DNA of 64,000 bases from Geosiphon pyriformis (GCA_016748015.1 JAAOMT010000258.1:283008-347007), one strand, 5' to 3'; counted from the stretch's first letter, positions 1 to 12,128 are shown. Notes: generated by a model not told the origin, from the sequence alone. Program-made: numbers and translations.

Positions 1-528
1 AAGAAAGAAAAATAAAATAAAAGAAATAAGAAATAAGAAATAAGCCAAGACAATAATAGTTAGTATCTTGTCAATAGTCATAATCAAGAGCTATTGTTCC
101 AGTATAGTTAAGTATTAATTGCTATCAACATAAAGTGTTAATAGTAGAGAGTAGATTGTGATAGTAAATAATTATTTATTGATATTTGTGTATGGAAAGG
201 TTGTTTAGATTAAATCTAAACTGAGAGGTTTCTAATCAAAGGATTCTGCCTTTTTTTTCCTTCTAATCTTACTGCTATATATACATAATTGAAATTCCTC
301 GATTCCTTAATTCTTTATACCAGGAATCCTAGAATTCTTAGAATTCTGCAATTTTTTTTGAGAGGAATCTTGAAATTCTGGAATCCTGCAATTTTTTGTA
401 TGAGAATCCTAAAATTCTTGGAATTCTGCAATTCCTCTAAGAAGAATTCTGGAATTCTACATTTACTATGGTTATTTCTGATTGGCTAATTTATGCTAAT
501 TTATACTTTTTATATTCTATAAGTAACA
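1..528 (-). repeat. LTR of copy 1 (3' LTR, cut by window edge)
   Basis: Matches 9161-9682 along its length, including the GCCAAGACAATAAT block, the ATAAAGTGTT block, a TATATATACATA box near 275-290 and the terminal GTAACA. Positions 297-465 hold imperfect tandem units built on GGAATTCTGCAATT, a cassette not found in the LTRs of copy 2. About 310 bases of this LTR lie outside the window. Confidence 0.93.
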
Positions 529-546
529 TTATTTCCTCTTTTTTAA
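529..546 (-). other. Polypurine tract of copy 1
   Basis: Read on the minus strand this is an A/G-rich run (AAAAAAGAGGAAATAA) directly before the 3' LTR, the expected place for plus-strand DNA priming. Copy 2 has the equivalent AAAAAAAGGAGATAA at 18142. The role is inferred from position and composition. Confidence 0.6.
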
Positions 547-1496
547 TATTGAGCTCTGTTGAGATCTCCCATATCTCTTAACTCTAATTCTCTGTCTTTG
601 AGTATTTCTTGAACTTCTTTTTCGAGAATTACTTGAGTTATTTTGTTTTGTAATTTTTCAAATTAGGTGTTGGTTATTTTTCCCATTTGGTTAACTGTAA
701 TGGAGTCCATTTCCGGATTAAGTAAAATTTCTAGTCTGTCTTGGAATTCAGCATGCAATCAATAGATGGCTCTTGTTTGTGTTGTTAGATTGTTCTTTCC
801 CATAAATTGTTCCAGTTGTTGCAGTATTGTTGTGTTGAATAATTGTTTTGTTTTATCTATATATAAGTTCTAAATATTCAAGTGTCATCCCAAGTGGAAA
901 TAACAAAAGTTTCTTGGAAATTTGTGTATCCACTATTTCCATGTCTTTTTGGTCAATTCTTAATATGTGGTGACACTTGTTGGTTCTTTTATTGCTAATT
1001 TTATTTTCAGAACCATTTTGTCAATAGTGTTTTCTGTTTTTTTTTGATTTTTGTATTTGGGTATCTTTCTGGTATCTTGGTATTAAATAGTTTGTTGATT
1101 AATAGTAATTTCTATATTCTGTTGTTGAATCAGTTGGAAGATTTGTTGTGCTAATAAGTAAATATTGTTAGTAATTTCCATTTTTTTGAAGTTTTTTGTC
1201 ATGTCTACCATGTCTTTATATCCTCTTTTTATTGTTCAATTTTACATGTTTGGTCCAATGATTATGATTGGTTCCAAATCTCATGGAATCTTATTTGGTT
1301 GAACTAATATTCTCTGTATTTCTAATTGTAGAATATTACTAGTGGATGGTAACACTATATGATAATATAGTTTCAGTCAATTACTATGTGCTGTTTTAAT
1401 TAAAATTTTGTTGTTCTATCTTAATTTATAAGCTCTATTTTCAAGAATTTTTTCTATGTGAAATGGTCTGTTCCATTTGGGGTCAAATTTTTTACT

Positions 1497-2620
1497 TTAT
1501 TGTTTTTTCATTTTAGTATAATATAAAAGTACTTTGTTTTCAATCTTGAATTCAACTGGTTTATCTAGTAGTTGGTTATTGTGTCTTTTTTTTTGTTTTT
1601 CTTGTGACTTTTGGATGTTATCAGCTGCTTTTTGCTGTTTGTTTTCTAATGTCTCCATTAAGTTATATGTTCTTTTCAACAATGTTCTTTGGAAATTTTT
1701 TTCTGTTATTGGTTCTGTTGGATATGTTTTGACTTCTATTTCAACTGGTAATGTTGCTGTTCTACTATATACTAGTTCAAATGGTGTTGCTTGTGTAGTG
1801 TCTTGCTTCATTGTCCAATAAGCAAATAATACTGATGATATAAACAAATCTTATTCATTTTGGTTTTTTTGGCTGATCTTGGCTATTGCTTTACACAATG
1901 TTTTGTTAAATTTTTTGACTAATCCATTTGTTTGTGGATGGTATAGTGATGATAATGATCTTTTGATTCCGAATCTTTGGCTTAATTCTGTTAATGTTCT
2001 ATTTACAAAGTGAGTTTCTTGATCAGATAATAATTTTTTTGGACATCTATATTGACAGATCAAATCTTGATGAACGAATTTGGCAACAGATTTTACATTT
2101 GCTCTTTGAATGGCTTTTGCTTCTGGCCATTTTGTGAGATAGTCCATGGCTATTGCAATATATCTGTTGCCTTTGCTGATGATTGTTAATGGTTTGACTA
2201 AGTCAATTCCAATACAGTCAAATAGTTGTCCTACTTTGATTGGTCTTAATAATTCACTAAGTTTTGTTCTTTCTATTCTCTAATAAGCATCACAATTTTG
2301 AACATATTGGATAATATCTGGATACATTGATGGCCAATAGTATCTTTTTTTGGTTCTTTCTATTGATGCTTCTTTATGGAAATGCCTGCTGTTGAATCTG
2401 AGTACATGTTGAACAATATTGTTTCTTTCTCTAGTTCTGTGATTATTTTGGTTAGTTGATCTGAATTTTTTCTATTTTTTTGGTAAAGTATATTTTAATA
2501 AAATATTTTAATTGTTGCTTTATGTTAGTTTGTTCCTTTTGAGATAATTTTTCTTTGAACAATTGGGTATTTATATAATGTTGGAGTTGTTGGTATTTTT
2601 GTATATTTATCTTTTATTAT
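1497..2620 (-). pseudogene. Integrase remnant, copy 1
   Basis: Fragments 1851-2147 and 1497-1847 carry the integrase core of a Ty3/gypsy element: MDYLTKWPEAKA, a second-Asp region SDQETHF and HPQTNGLV. The third catalytic residue, normally Glu in GLVERFN and present as such in copy 2, is Lys here (GLVKKFN), which is a G-to-A change. The zinc-binding N-terminus is at about 2250-2620 and is broken by stops. The downstream part (LPVEIEVKTYPTEP) is the usual C-terminal extension. No chromodomain is seen. Not functional. Confidence 0.88.
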
Positions 2621-2639
2621 ATTTTTGGGTTGAAATGTT

Positions 2640-4010
2640 TTAGATTTGTCTTATTTGTGACAAACTGTCGGCATTTCTATTTTTTTTTCCCTTTTTATAA
2701 TGTATTATATATTTGTATGGTGCAAGTTCTATTTTTCATTGTGTATGGCAATCATTTCCAAATTCCTGCTTTTGGATTGAAATCAATCCTTTATGGTCTG
2801 TATAAATGTCAAATTTCTGGCTTAAGTATTCCTTTTATTTCATTACTGCCCAATAGATAGCTAAGTGTTCTAGTGCTGGAGTTTCATAGTTCTTTTCTGC
2901 TGGGCTCAAACTTTGGCTGGCATATGCTACTGGATGTTTTCTTCCATCCGGTCCTCTCTATAATAGTATTGCTCCCAATACTTGATCTAATGCATTAGTA
3001 ATGATGATAAATAGTTTGCTGTGGTTTGAATAAATTAATACTGGGGCTTGTATAAGTTTTCTTCTCAGTGTGTCAAAAGCTTTTTGCTGGATTTTTGTCC
3101 ATTCATATTTCACATTTTTTGTTTGGAGTTGATGTAATGGCTGTGCCAGTTTAGAAAAATCTTTGATAAAGCAGCAATAGTACTCTGTGAATCCTAAAAA
3201 TGCTCTTAATTCTGTGAGATTATTTGGTACTGGAAAGTTTTTGACAACTTCAATCTTGTCTGGATCTGTTTTGATGCCATCTTTGCTTATACATGTTCCA
3301 AAAACTTGAGTTCAGTTTTTCTGAAGAAGCACTTATTTGCATTCAATTTCAGTTCTGCTCATCTCAGTTTTTTGAATACTTGTTGAAGATGGTAAAGATA
3401 ATCATCAAATGTTTTTGAAAACACATTGGTGTTATCCAAATATATGACTACTGACTTTCACAATAGTCTGGTATAAACAATTTCCATTAGCCATTAAAAT
3501 GTGGCTGGTGTATTTATTAATCTAAATAGCATAACTTCAAATTCAAAATTTCCCTCTTTTGTGGTAAATGATATTTTCTCTTTGTCAACTGGATCTATGG
3601 CTACTTGCCAGTAACCACTATCTAAATCCAATGTTGAGAACCATTTATTTCCACCAAAAGCATCAAATAATTCCTGAATTCGCAGAGTTAAATAACTATC
3701 TCCACAAGTAACACCGTTGAGTTTTCTATAATCTACACAAAAGTAAATCTTCCCATTTTTCTTTCAGACTAGTACTACTGGTAATAACCATGGACTCATT
3801 AATGGCTGAATTAGCCCATTGTCAAGCATTTGATTGATTTCTTGATGAATAATCTCATAACTGGCTGGTGGTACTCTGTATGCTCTTTGTTTAATTGGCA
3901 TTGTATCTTCAGTCTTAATCTAGTGCTGAATAATATTGGTGTAACTGAATTCAAAGATGTTATTGAAATTTCTGAGTAATATTTTTAGTTGCATCTGTTG
4001 GAGTGAATTC
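2640..4010 (-). pseudogene. Reverse transcriptase and RNase H remnant, copy 1
   Basis: Reading the minus strand across several frames gives gypsy-type RT: the entry segment IKQRAYRVPPAS, the palm, then YLDNTN at about 3430-3445 in place of the usual YLDD, then LTELRAFLGF. RNase H follows with LSPAEKNYE and TDHKGL. The catalytic YxDD Asp is Asn, and in-frame stops interrupt the rest. Unlike copy 2, this copy keeps the connection and RNase H segment (about 2800-3200). Confidence 0.85.
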
Positions 4011-4318
4011 AGATTCCTCATGTTTATTTGTTCCAATTGTTTCAATTGAAGTAGATAACATTTACTTTGTCCGTAAATGGTTTGTGATGTAATGTTCACA
4101 TATTCACAAAGCTGTAGAAAGTCTGGAATGTAGTTTGGTGGTTGATCTTCAACTTCAGTAGTTAAATATCCAATAATAGTTCCTTTTGGTATCTCAATAA
4201 TATTTCTAGTTGTGTTGTAGATAAGAATTTTGATGTTTTTGGGGCTTTTAGTTGGTATGTAAAGATTAATGAATCCAATTTCTCTTGATTTGCAAATGGT
4301 GGCTTCTGCTTTAAACAA

Positions 4319-4870
4319 CTAAGCTTGATTCTTTATTTTTTTTTTTATGGCTAACATATACTGGTCATATGGTGGAATAGAAATTGATTGACAGGTAGAG
4401 ATAATTTCTCCCTTGTCAATAATATCTTCCTCTGCCATATTGATTGGTATATCTATTCTACTCATTAATCCAAATTTTTGTATCCTTTTAGCTGTAATTC
4501 CTAATTTTTCTCTGTTTTCCATTAATACTAATTAAGCTATTTTCACCAGAGACAGGAATATTGCCTGTGCTATTTTTTTATTTAGCTCTATGATATAGGC
4601 CTTTTTAGAATCATTTTGTAGCATTGCAATAATATTTCTTATATATCCTGCATCAATTATCTCTCCTTTAATGTTGATTCCCCTTTTTGCTAAGCTACTC
4701 CTAGATGCTAATTAAACCATTGTTGTTGCTGGAATTTCCAGTGCTATTTTGAGATCAATGCAAGTACACAAATAGGGTTCCAATTTGATGACATCTTTTC
4801 TTGAATATCTCAGATCAAATCTTGTATCAGTATTATGCATACATTCTGGCATGATACCTTCATTATTATT
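4319..4870 (-). pseudogene. dUTPase domain remnant, copy 1
   Basis: Across two frames the minus strand gives the dUTPase-like series ASRSSLAKRGI (motif 2), EIIDAGYIRNI (motif 3) and KKIAQAIF (motif 4). Motif 5 is decayed to KFGLMSR; copy 2 keeps RFGSTGR. The Gly-to-Ser, Ser-to-Leu and Thr-to-Met differences are explained by G-to-A and C-to-T changes. A stop follows QA at 4319; the next segment toward RT (3920-4318) is the usual beta-rich gypsy linker (IEIPKGTIIGYL). Confidence 0.82.
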
Positions 4871-5049
4871 ACTGAACTATCTAAGTTCTTGCTCTTTGGA
4901 AAGATCAGGAAGCATGATATATGTTTCAGGATTTGAATTGGAGTTTGAATCATTATTAATTTTGTTGCCATATTGAGCAGAGCTGGAACTGTTGTTTTCA
5001 TCATCATTATTGTTGGAGTTTAAATCAGGATCGAAATCTGATTTCAATT

Positions 5050-5745
5050 CCAATACACAGCTGCTGATTGGTTCTTCCTTTTCTGGGATTATATAAATTA
5101 TACATGTTGGTGGATTGTAAATAAGATCACACTTATTATATTATTAAAAGTCATATAGAATCAAACAGTAGTCACATAATTAAGTATTGATTTCTTTCAA
5201 GCATTGCTTCTACTCTTCTTTTGTCAGTGCTAGCTCTTGGTAGTGTTTATAGAATTGTTCTGGGTCTAAGAGATTTATGACTGATTCTGGGTCCCAGTCA
5301 AGTTCTATGGGTTTTGGTGGGTTATTTTTGATCATCCTTATTTCTTCTGGTAATGCTCCTTCAATTTTGGCAAGAGTCATTCACCAAATTTTGTCGTCAT
5401 CATGTGGACAACCATCCAAGCATTTAACTGCTTATCTCCAGACAGCATCTATGGGCATTTTTTTTCTTACTTAGTCATTTATGAGAATTGTGTACTGACA
5501 CAATTCATCGCATGTTCCTCCTTTCTCAAGAATGTTATTCCATATTCCTTTGTCAAGAAGAGTTTCTCCACAAGCCAAACATGATTTATTATCTTATTTT
5601 TCCACTCGTTTTGGTCTTTCAAAGCATTCAATGAGACATAAGCAGCAATAAAACTTAGTTGCCATCTGGTATTCTTTATCATTGCCACAGTATGCACTCA
5701 TTGATGACAATTTCTTATCACAATTGATGCACTTTAGTTTTGGGT
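5050..5745 (-). pseudogene. Cys-rich zinc-type modules between protease and dUTPase, copy 1
   Basis: The minus strand encodes CINCDKKLSS, then a Cys/Gly pair, CCLCLIEC, then SCLACGETLLDKG and GGTCDELC (about 5480-5735), and later CDYCL with more Cys at 5056-5195. The same pattern with the same spacing occurs in copy 2, so it is a real conserved module although this copy has stops. The repeated C-x2-C pairs suggest structural zinc sites. I do not recognise the family. Confidence 0.65.
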
Positions 5746-6099
5746 AATAATAATTAGATGATTGTGATTGAGTGTAAGTATATGAATAGTGAGTGATGGT
5801 TGGTATTAGATCTTCTTCCTTCTTTTTCTCTTTTCTCTCCTGATTGTCTTTTTTTTATTCCCAAGTTGTTATTAGTTTGTCTTGATTGTTGTCAGTTTCC
5901 CAGGCTTGGTTAGCATTCCAGATAAGTTCTTTCTTTTATTTCTTTTTTCATTGTTATTTCAAGAGAGTATTAGTAGTAGCTCATTGTGGTCTTTGTCAGT
6001 CCAGGACACTTAATAAGCTTTCCAGATAGGTTTTTCTTTTTCTTCCTCAAATTTGATAAATGGGTCTAATGGCATAGTGATGGGTTTGAAGTGTCTACA

Positions 6100-6660
6100 C
6101 ATGGCAGGTACTCACGTATGTTAACTATTCTGGCTAAGCTGTAGTTCCTGTATGTTCCAGTTAAGCATGGTGTTTGTTTTAACTAGCCAGTTATTATCAA
6201 CTAGTGCTTAGTACTGCATAGTTTCTATTACCAAAACTTTGATTGGAGTAATAATACTGTTTACTTTAAAGAGAAAATTATCAATCTCACCAATGGGAGT
6301 CTTGGTCACTTCATTGGCTATTATTATCCTGGCACTGGCAGCATGATCAACTCAACAACTTAATTGGTCCATGAGTTGTCATATGATAATACTGCCTGCT
6401 AACCCACTATTAAGGATGAGTTTGATAGCGTGACCATTTACTTTAGCATTAGTGTACATGGCAGTGATTGGTTTTTTCTCAAGTGTGGCTTCACTAAACA
6501 AAGAAGTTGCTGATGGTTCTTTAATTTCAAAGAGAAATATAGTTGTGAGTGACTCATTTTCCATGATGGTGGCTGGTGGTATGTTGCTGGTAAATGATTT
6601 CTGGTTTGTTTCCAAGTTGTTGGATGAGACATCTTTTGGAGTAACCAGGAGACTTAAATA
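6100..6660 (-). pseudogene. Retropepsin-like protease remnant, copy 1
   Basis: The fragment at 6379-6615 contains KVNGHAIKLILNSGLAGSI, aligning with KVNGHTIKLILDSGSADSI of copy 2. The catalytic Asp of the DSG triad is Asn here, a single G-to-A change, so the protease would be dead. The downstream half (about 6100-6378) matches the corresponding region of copy 2 but is broken. Confidence 0.85.
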
Positions 6661-6736
6661 GTTCTGAGAACTCGGGTTTTGAGTATATCCAGTTCCTGAA
6701 CTCCACTGTCATGATCCTAATGGCTGGTTGGATGAA

Positions 6737-8760
6737 CTAGAAATTGGTTGGTGAATAACCATTGCCAATCTCCAGTTTTAGATAACTCTTGACCTGGGAT
6801 TTCTGGATGTCATCTGAACTGAGTTTGATAGTGGTGTTAGAATTGGTGGTTGTTGATATATTATTTATGGCTGTGGTTAATAAATAATTGGTGCTGCCAG
6901 TTGATAGAGTGGAGCTTGATATACTGGTGGTTGATAAATTGGTGGCTGTGTCACTGGTAAGTAATTCAATTAATATATTTCTGGATTGGGTTGATATCTC
7001 AAAGTTTGAAACTGGCAATTAGGGTTTCAATATTAATTTTCCAATCATTGGTTTTCTATTCTTAATCTGCAGTCAATTCTCAAATGTCCTTGTTTACCAC
7101 AGTAGTAGCAAACATGTGTTTCCTGTTGTCACTATTGATTAGTGAAAAATAATAAACATGATTAATTCTGGGAATGATTCACATTTTCTTGATTATTGCA
7201 TCATTGTGAAAATTAATAAATTGTTTGATTGTTAGCTAAGTATCTCTTTAATTTTTGGTTGATAGAATCACTGAATTGTTTCAACTTAGAATCCAATTCA
7301 GATGATCTGTTCATTACTAAATTTATGGCTTAAACATGGTTAGCTTCAACTTTAGCTGCTTCAAAATTTTGGGCATTTGTAACTGTGGCTTGAAAGTCTG
7401 CTGAATGCATTGGGCATACATGCTGGAGGATGCTACTGCATAGACCTCTAATGAATTGATTTAGGATTTGTGGTGCTGTAAAATAATCAATCTGAATTGC
7501 CTAAATTTGGCGCAGATTCTTATAGAATCATTTTAGGTAAGTGGTGACTGCTTTATTTTCCTCTTGCTTGATAGTAGTGAAGGTGTTTGCTAGACAATTA
7601 ATACTATTATTATTGCTGAAATATTGTAGGAATGCAAACTTGAATGTATTGAAATCCTGGAGTTTGTTGGCTAGGCTTTGATACCATGAGTTGGCGGTAT
7701 CCTAAAGAAAATAGGGAATGGCTTGTATGGCTCTGGCATTATCTCATCTATTGACTGCAATGGCTTTTTCCATATCATTTAGTCATACTTGGGCATCATC
7801 TTTTTTGCCAGTAAATTTCTCAAGTTTTGCAATTGGTGCGTATGCTATTTGTTGTTGTTGCTGTGATGGTAATAGTTGAAGTTGTTGTTATAGTTGTTGA
7901 AGCAGTTGTTGTGGTTGCTAAAGTGGCTGTTGTTAAATTAGTTTAATAATCAGTTCAATTGGTAGCTGATTGATAATAATTATTAGAAGTAAAGTTTTGC
8001 TGATTAATTATTTTGGGGTTTGGATTGTTTTGAGTTTGTTGGATTTGAATGTTTGGAGTTTCAACTTTCGGATTTTTTAGGATTGGGTTTTGGTAAGTAA
8101 ATTCCTGATCCTCACTTCCTTCTTCTTCTGATTCTGTTACTTCCCACGAACTCGCGATTCCAAAATTTGGTTGAGATAGCAGTGATTGGAATCCTGATGG
8201 TATTGGTGATCACAATTTAAACTTTTTAAAATATTTGCCATATGGTTCTAGTAACTTTGCTCTTCTTTGTTTACTTTGAAATAGGAATTGTCCAAAGGTT
8301 GATGTTGCGTTTGATGTGGACATGTCTGTTGATGAGATATTAATAGTACTTTTTAGTGTATAATGGTATAATAAATTGGTAGGTAATTCAATTCTGGTTT
8401 TCTTCCAAATGGGTGGTTGTATTTGTTTTGGTATTACTGCTGGTGTTTGCAATCTTTCTTTGCCTTTGTCTGCATAGGTGATGAGGAATTGTTGTTGTGT
8501 GTATCTTTTAATGGTTTAATTGATTTCCCTGATGATTGGTATGAAACTGTAGTTTCTTGGTAAGCTGGTATGTTAAAATAATTTTGTATAGAAATTTTCT
8601 CTTGTGGATTCAATATTAACTGTTTCTCCTAAACAGTCTGTAATTTTATCATTAATATAGAAGTTAAAGGCTGATTCTGCTGGAAAATGGTTATTGTTTA
8701 ATCCCAATTGTTAATTGTATTGTTGAAACAAGAATTTGGTGAATTCTAAATGGTTTGTTC
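6737..8760 (-). pseudogene. gag remnant with CCHC knuckle, copy 1
   Basis: Broken gag frames. The CCHC zinc knuckle CYYCGKQGHLRIDC (C-x2-C-x4-H-x4-C) reads intact at about 7074-7120 on the minus strand. The capsid-like part upstream is split by stops; 8210-8452 is its best open piece (QPPIWKKTR, TINISST, FLFQSKQRR), and each block has a counterpart in copy 2 at 25307-25738. A Gln-rich stretch lies at about 7845-7935. After the knuckle, 6737-7018 is a Ser/Thr/Asn-rich low-complexity linker. Confidence 0.82.
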
Positions 8761-8831
8761 CTATGATTTCTGGTTCTGCCACTTTTGGATGATTGTTGTT
8801 GGTGCTGTTTTTTATAGGATTATACCTCATA

Positions 8832-8841
8832 AGAAGCACCA
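8832..8841 (-). other. Primer binding site, copy 1
   Basis: Two bases inside the 5' LTR the minus strand reads TGGTGCTTCT. Copy 2 has TGGTGCTTCC at the same spot. TGG at a PBS pairs with a tRNA 3' CCA end; I cannot name the tRNA without a comparison. Confidence 0.6.
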
Positions 8842-8843
8842 AA

Positions 8844-9682
8844 TATTACAGATAATTATTTGGGGTCTCAAATCAAATAACAAATTTGTAACTTGGTGCT
8901 TGATTAATATTCTACCATTGGTATCTGAAGGTTTTGTTGTGGAGTTCTTTGTATAATAGACAGAGATTTAATAATTGTTTTCAATAGTCTCTTGGAATCA
9001 CAATTCCATCAAATTTCTTTTTTAGTGTGGTGGCCAGTAATCCTTCTAGTAAGCTATCCTCAAAGCTATAAGTGTTTTACCCTTGTTTCACGGGTCTTTT
9101 ACCAGTCCTTATAATATCTGTATCTCAGTGTTTAATCTTTTTAATCAATTAGTAATAACAACAAAGAAAAAAAAATAAAATAAAAGAAATAAAAAATAAA
9201 AAATAAGCCAAGACAATAATGATTAGTATTTTGTTAATAGCCATGACCAAAAGCTATTGTTCCAGTGTGATTAAGTATTAATTGCTATTAACATAAAGTG
9301 TTGATAGTAAAGAGTAGATTGCAATAATGAATAATTATTTATTAATATTTGTGTATGGAAAGGTTGTTTAGATTAAATTTAAACTGAGAGGTTTCTAACC
9401 AAAGAATTCTGTCTTTTTTTCTTTCTAATCTTACTGCTATATATACATAATTGAGATTCCTCAATTTCTTACACCAGGAATTCTGAAATTTCTGGAATTC
9501 TGCAATTTTTCTTGAAAAGAATCCTGGAATTTTGAAATTCTGCAATTCTTTGTATGAGAATCCTGAAATTTTTAGAATTCTGCAATTTCTCTGAGAAAAA
9601 TCCTGGAATTTCACATTTACTATGGTTATTTCTGATTAGCTAATTTATGCTAATATATACTTTCTATATTTTATAAGTAACA
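8844..9682 (-). repeat. LTR of copy 1 (5' LTR)
   Basis: Starts TATTACAG (TG mutated to TA, compared with TGTTAC in copy 2) and ends GTAACA. It matches 1-528 over its right-hand part and 17271-17600 of copy 2 over its left-hand part (GGTCTCAAATCAAATAAC, TAACTTGGTGCTTGATT). About 839 bp. It carries the GGAATTCTGCAATT-type tandem cassette at about 9465-9615. Confidence 0.9.
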
Positions 9683-9683
9683 A

Positions 9684-10134
9684 TGGCTATTAACAGGATA
9701 CTAACTTGTAATTGCCTTGGCTTATTTTTTTTATCTTTTTTTTATCTCTTTTATTTTTCTTTTCTTTATTTTTATTTTGTGTTTACTAATTGATTGAAGA
9801 TTAAGTACTGAATTATTGATGTTAAAGATAGCCTGGTAAAAGATCCCAAAGAAAAGATATAGAATTAAGAATTTAAAGATAGCTTATCAAAAGGATATTT
9901 CTGCCAGATTACTAGCCACTATACTGAGAAAGAAATTTGACAGAATTGCAATTCTAGGAGGCTACTGAAACACTATTGAATCTCTGTCTATTATACAAAA
10001 AACTCAACCAAAACTTTCAGATAATCAAATTTTCAGATATAAACAACCTTTAGAAACCAACATCATTATATCAATTGAGTACTAAGTTACAGGTTTGTTA
10101 TTTGATTTGAGACTCCAAATAATCACCTGTAATA
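9684..10134 (+). repeat. Truncated LTR in the opposite orientation
   Basis: Reads as the reverse complement of the copy-1 LTR: GGCTATTAACAGGATACTAAC, TTGCCTTGGCTTATTTT, AATCTCTGTCTATTATACAAAA, and the end AATCACCTGTAATA, matching the AATCATCTGTAACA end of other LTRs. The first roughly 380 bases are missing because copy 1 abuts it. It is either half of a solo LTR split by copy 1, with the rest off-window to the left, or a truncated leftover. Its right end falls inside LINE-2A. Confidence 0.85.
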
Positions 10135-10772
10135 CCATTAACATGATAAAAATTTTTTTTTATATTTAATAATTTATTATCAGTATTTTTTCCAAATCCA
10201 GCAGAAAGTTCAATATTTAACATAAAAAATTGTCAAATTAAAATTCTTTTTTTTCAAAACATATAATTCAATTAATAAAAGCTGCTTAAAAACATTAAAA
10301 TATTATTGTCATTACTTAACTTTATAAAAGATGGAGTTTTTGACAAGTAACTTAATATGTAAATCTGTGTATAAGTTTTCTGTAGTATTATATTGTTCAT
10401 ATTTTTATTAACCATTAAAGTATCTGAATTCACATAACTAATTTTTTTAGTAATTGTGTTTTTCATATTTTCTATGTTTAACAAATCACTAATACTACTA
10501 ACTTTACTGCCAACTTTGCTTCTTTAAAACACTATAGACTTCTTATCAAATCTACTAATATTTTTAAATCTTAAAAAGCCAGTAAATAAATTGATTATAT
10601 TAATACTTATATCAGATTTCTTTGGTTTTTTATAAGATATACTGTGAAAATAGATATTTTTAACACATTTTTTTTAATGCTTAAGCAAATTCCAAACCAG
10701 TCAAATTAAAATTAAAATTATTAACAGAAAAATCTACTAATTCTATTATAACAAAAATAGATATATTAAAAG

Positions 10773-10827
<55 letters not shown>

Positions 10828-10890
10828 ATTTTTTCAATAAATTTATGTTTTTATTATAACCAGAGAATTAATAAAAGAAAAAATTTTTTA
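10135..10890 (-). mobile_element. LINE-2A, 5' part of a non-LTR retrotransposon
   Basis: The minus-strand frame at 10272-10484 (LLNIENMKNT, then SKTPSF) aligns with the ORF1 N-terminus of LINE-2B on the plus strand (LLNIKNMKNI at 28130). Beyond its stop the fragment continues as an ORF1-like KKNFNL...FYHVNG until the LTR fragment cuts it at 10134. The untranslated leader TTCTTTTATTAATT (minus strand, about 10880) matches LINE-2B at about 27755. Only leader and ORF1 start remain; no endonuclease or RT. Confidence 0.8.
10773..10826. repeat. 54-base poly-A tract (poly-T in LINE-2A leader)
   Basis: Uninterrupted run of A on the plus strand. LINE-2B has a T-rich run at the matching place in its leader (about 27797-27818), so this is an expanded leader homopolymer, not the 3' tail of LINE-1. 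Confidence 0.85.
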
Positions 10891-11290
10891 AAATTTAAAT
10901 TGATTAATTTTTTATTTATATAGTTTTTAAAATTAATAACTTGGATTTTTAAATTAATAATTAATCTTAATTTATTTTTTGGTTTTTTAATAATTATTAA
11001 AATTATATTTAAAAAATTTTAAAAATTGTAATTATTAAAATTATTATTTTAAAAAAGTTGTATTTAATAAATAATAATAATATTATTATTATTATAAATA
11101 TTAATATTTAAAATATTTAATTTATAATTATTTTCTAGTTTTTTTAAGTATTATTATAATTAAAATTTATAGTTTTTATTAACCACCTTATTTTTAAATA
11201 GTAATTATTAAATTAATTGTTAATTTAATTGTTAACTATTTTTAATAACTATATAAATAATATATATTTTTTTTATTATGAATTTAATGA
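10891..11290. other. AT-only spacer between LINE-2A and LINE-1
   Basis: Almost pure A/T, no open frame and no recognisable motif. Probably decayed untranslated ends of the neighbouring LINEs. Confidence 0.6.
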
Positions 11291-11432
11291 GTAAAGTCTA
11301 ACCACTATCTAATATATAGAATTAAACTAAGTGGATCAGACTAAACACAGTTTATATACTTGCTATATGTGACCAGTCATTTAAACCAGACAAGGCTATA
11401 TTACATGTCTATGTGAACATATATATTATTAT

Positions 11433-12128
11433 CTAAACCAGAAAAAAATGACACAATCTGCATTTACCAAAATTAATTACAAAAGATTTTAATACACCAA
11501 ACATATAAACTACTTCATCAGACAACAGAGACACCAAACAGCAAGACAAGCCCAAAATCATACCATCATCTTTGACTAAGCCAGTTCTCTTTATATCTAC
11601 TTTATGCTTAGACTTAACAAGCCATATCTTGATGTAATGCAGATCTACCACAAACTTGATATAATTAATAAGGGCCAAAATGGCACTTTCTTTTCCTTTA
11701 AAGCTCAAAATTGTCTTAGCATATCAATTACATAAAACAAAATCTTTGCAAATTGCAGTATATAGGCCCATGTCTGAGGAGTATAAGAAAAGAGAGCACA
11801 ATATGACTAATACAGATGAGCAAAAAAGACCCATTAATGACACCCATCTTCTAGCAGCTTCAGCCAAAACATTTTCATAGAGATTAGTATCACTTGAATA
11901 CATAAAAGCATGATTAGACAACTTTACTTCATCATACAGCAAGCATAGCACTCTAGAATAATCTCTATTGTACAATCTCTTCCTAATTATTACAGACAGC
12001 CATCTATACACTGCTTTTATCAAATACATTTGCAAATTAGCTGACTTTTGACTAGTAAGTCCAGAGAACATATGCAAATCTGGATGCCAAACCTTTATAG
12101 TAGTATTCCAATCTATATTCCTAATCAT
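11433..12128 (-). pseudogene. LINE-1 C-terminal region
   Basis: 12128-11724 reads VWHPDLHMFSG, RKRLYNRDYSRVLCLLYDE and SNHAFMYSS. Related LINEs have a Cys/His cluster here (CLFCGEVE...DHVFSC type); here the second and last Cys are Tyr. 11708-11433 reads KSKHKVDI and VVYMFGVLKSFVINFG, the same C-terminal block as LINE-2B at 33335-33556. This is the end of the polyprotein; 3' untranslated sequence follows to about 11290. Confidence 0.82.

Larger units (their letters stand above)
1..9682 (-). mobile_element. Decayed Ty3/gypsy LTR retrotransposon, copy 1
   Basis: Minus-strand element with LTR-related ends (1-528 and 8844-9682) that encloses, in coding order from high to low coordinates, gag with a CCHC knuckle, retropepsin, Cys-rich modules, dUTPase, RT, RNase H and integrase remnants. 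Pol order RT-RNase H-integrase is that of Ty3/gypsy. All reading frames are broken by stops and frameshifts. The left LTR is cut by the window start, so the left target duplication cannot be seen. The same domain order recurs at 17271-26852, so both copies belong to one family or to sister families. Confidence 0.93.

Noticed and set aside
289-489. Open frame in the copy-1 LTR
   Set aside because: It follows the tandem GGAATTCTGCAATT cassette of the LTR; the Ile/Leu/Phe-rich repeats reflect DNA repeat units, not a protein.
9342-9614. Minus-strand open frame of 90 codons
   Set aside because: Same LTR tandem cassette in the other copy; no coding signal beyond repetition.
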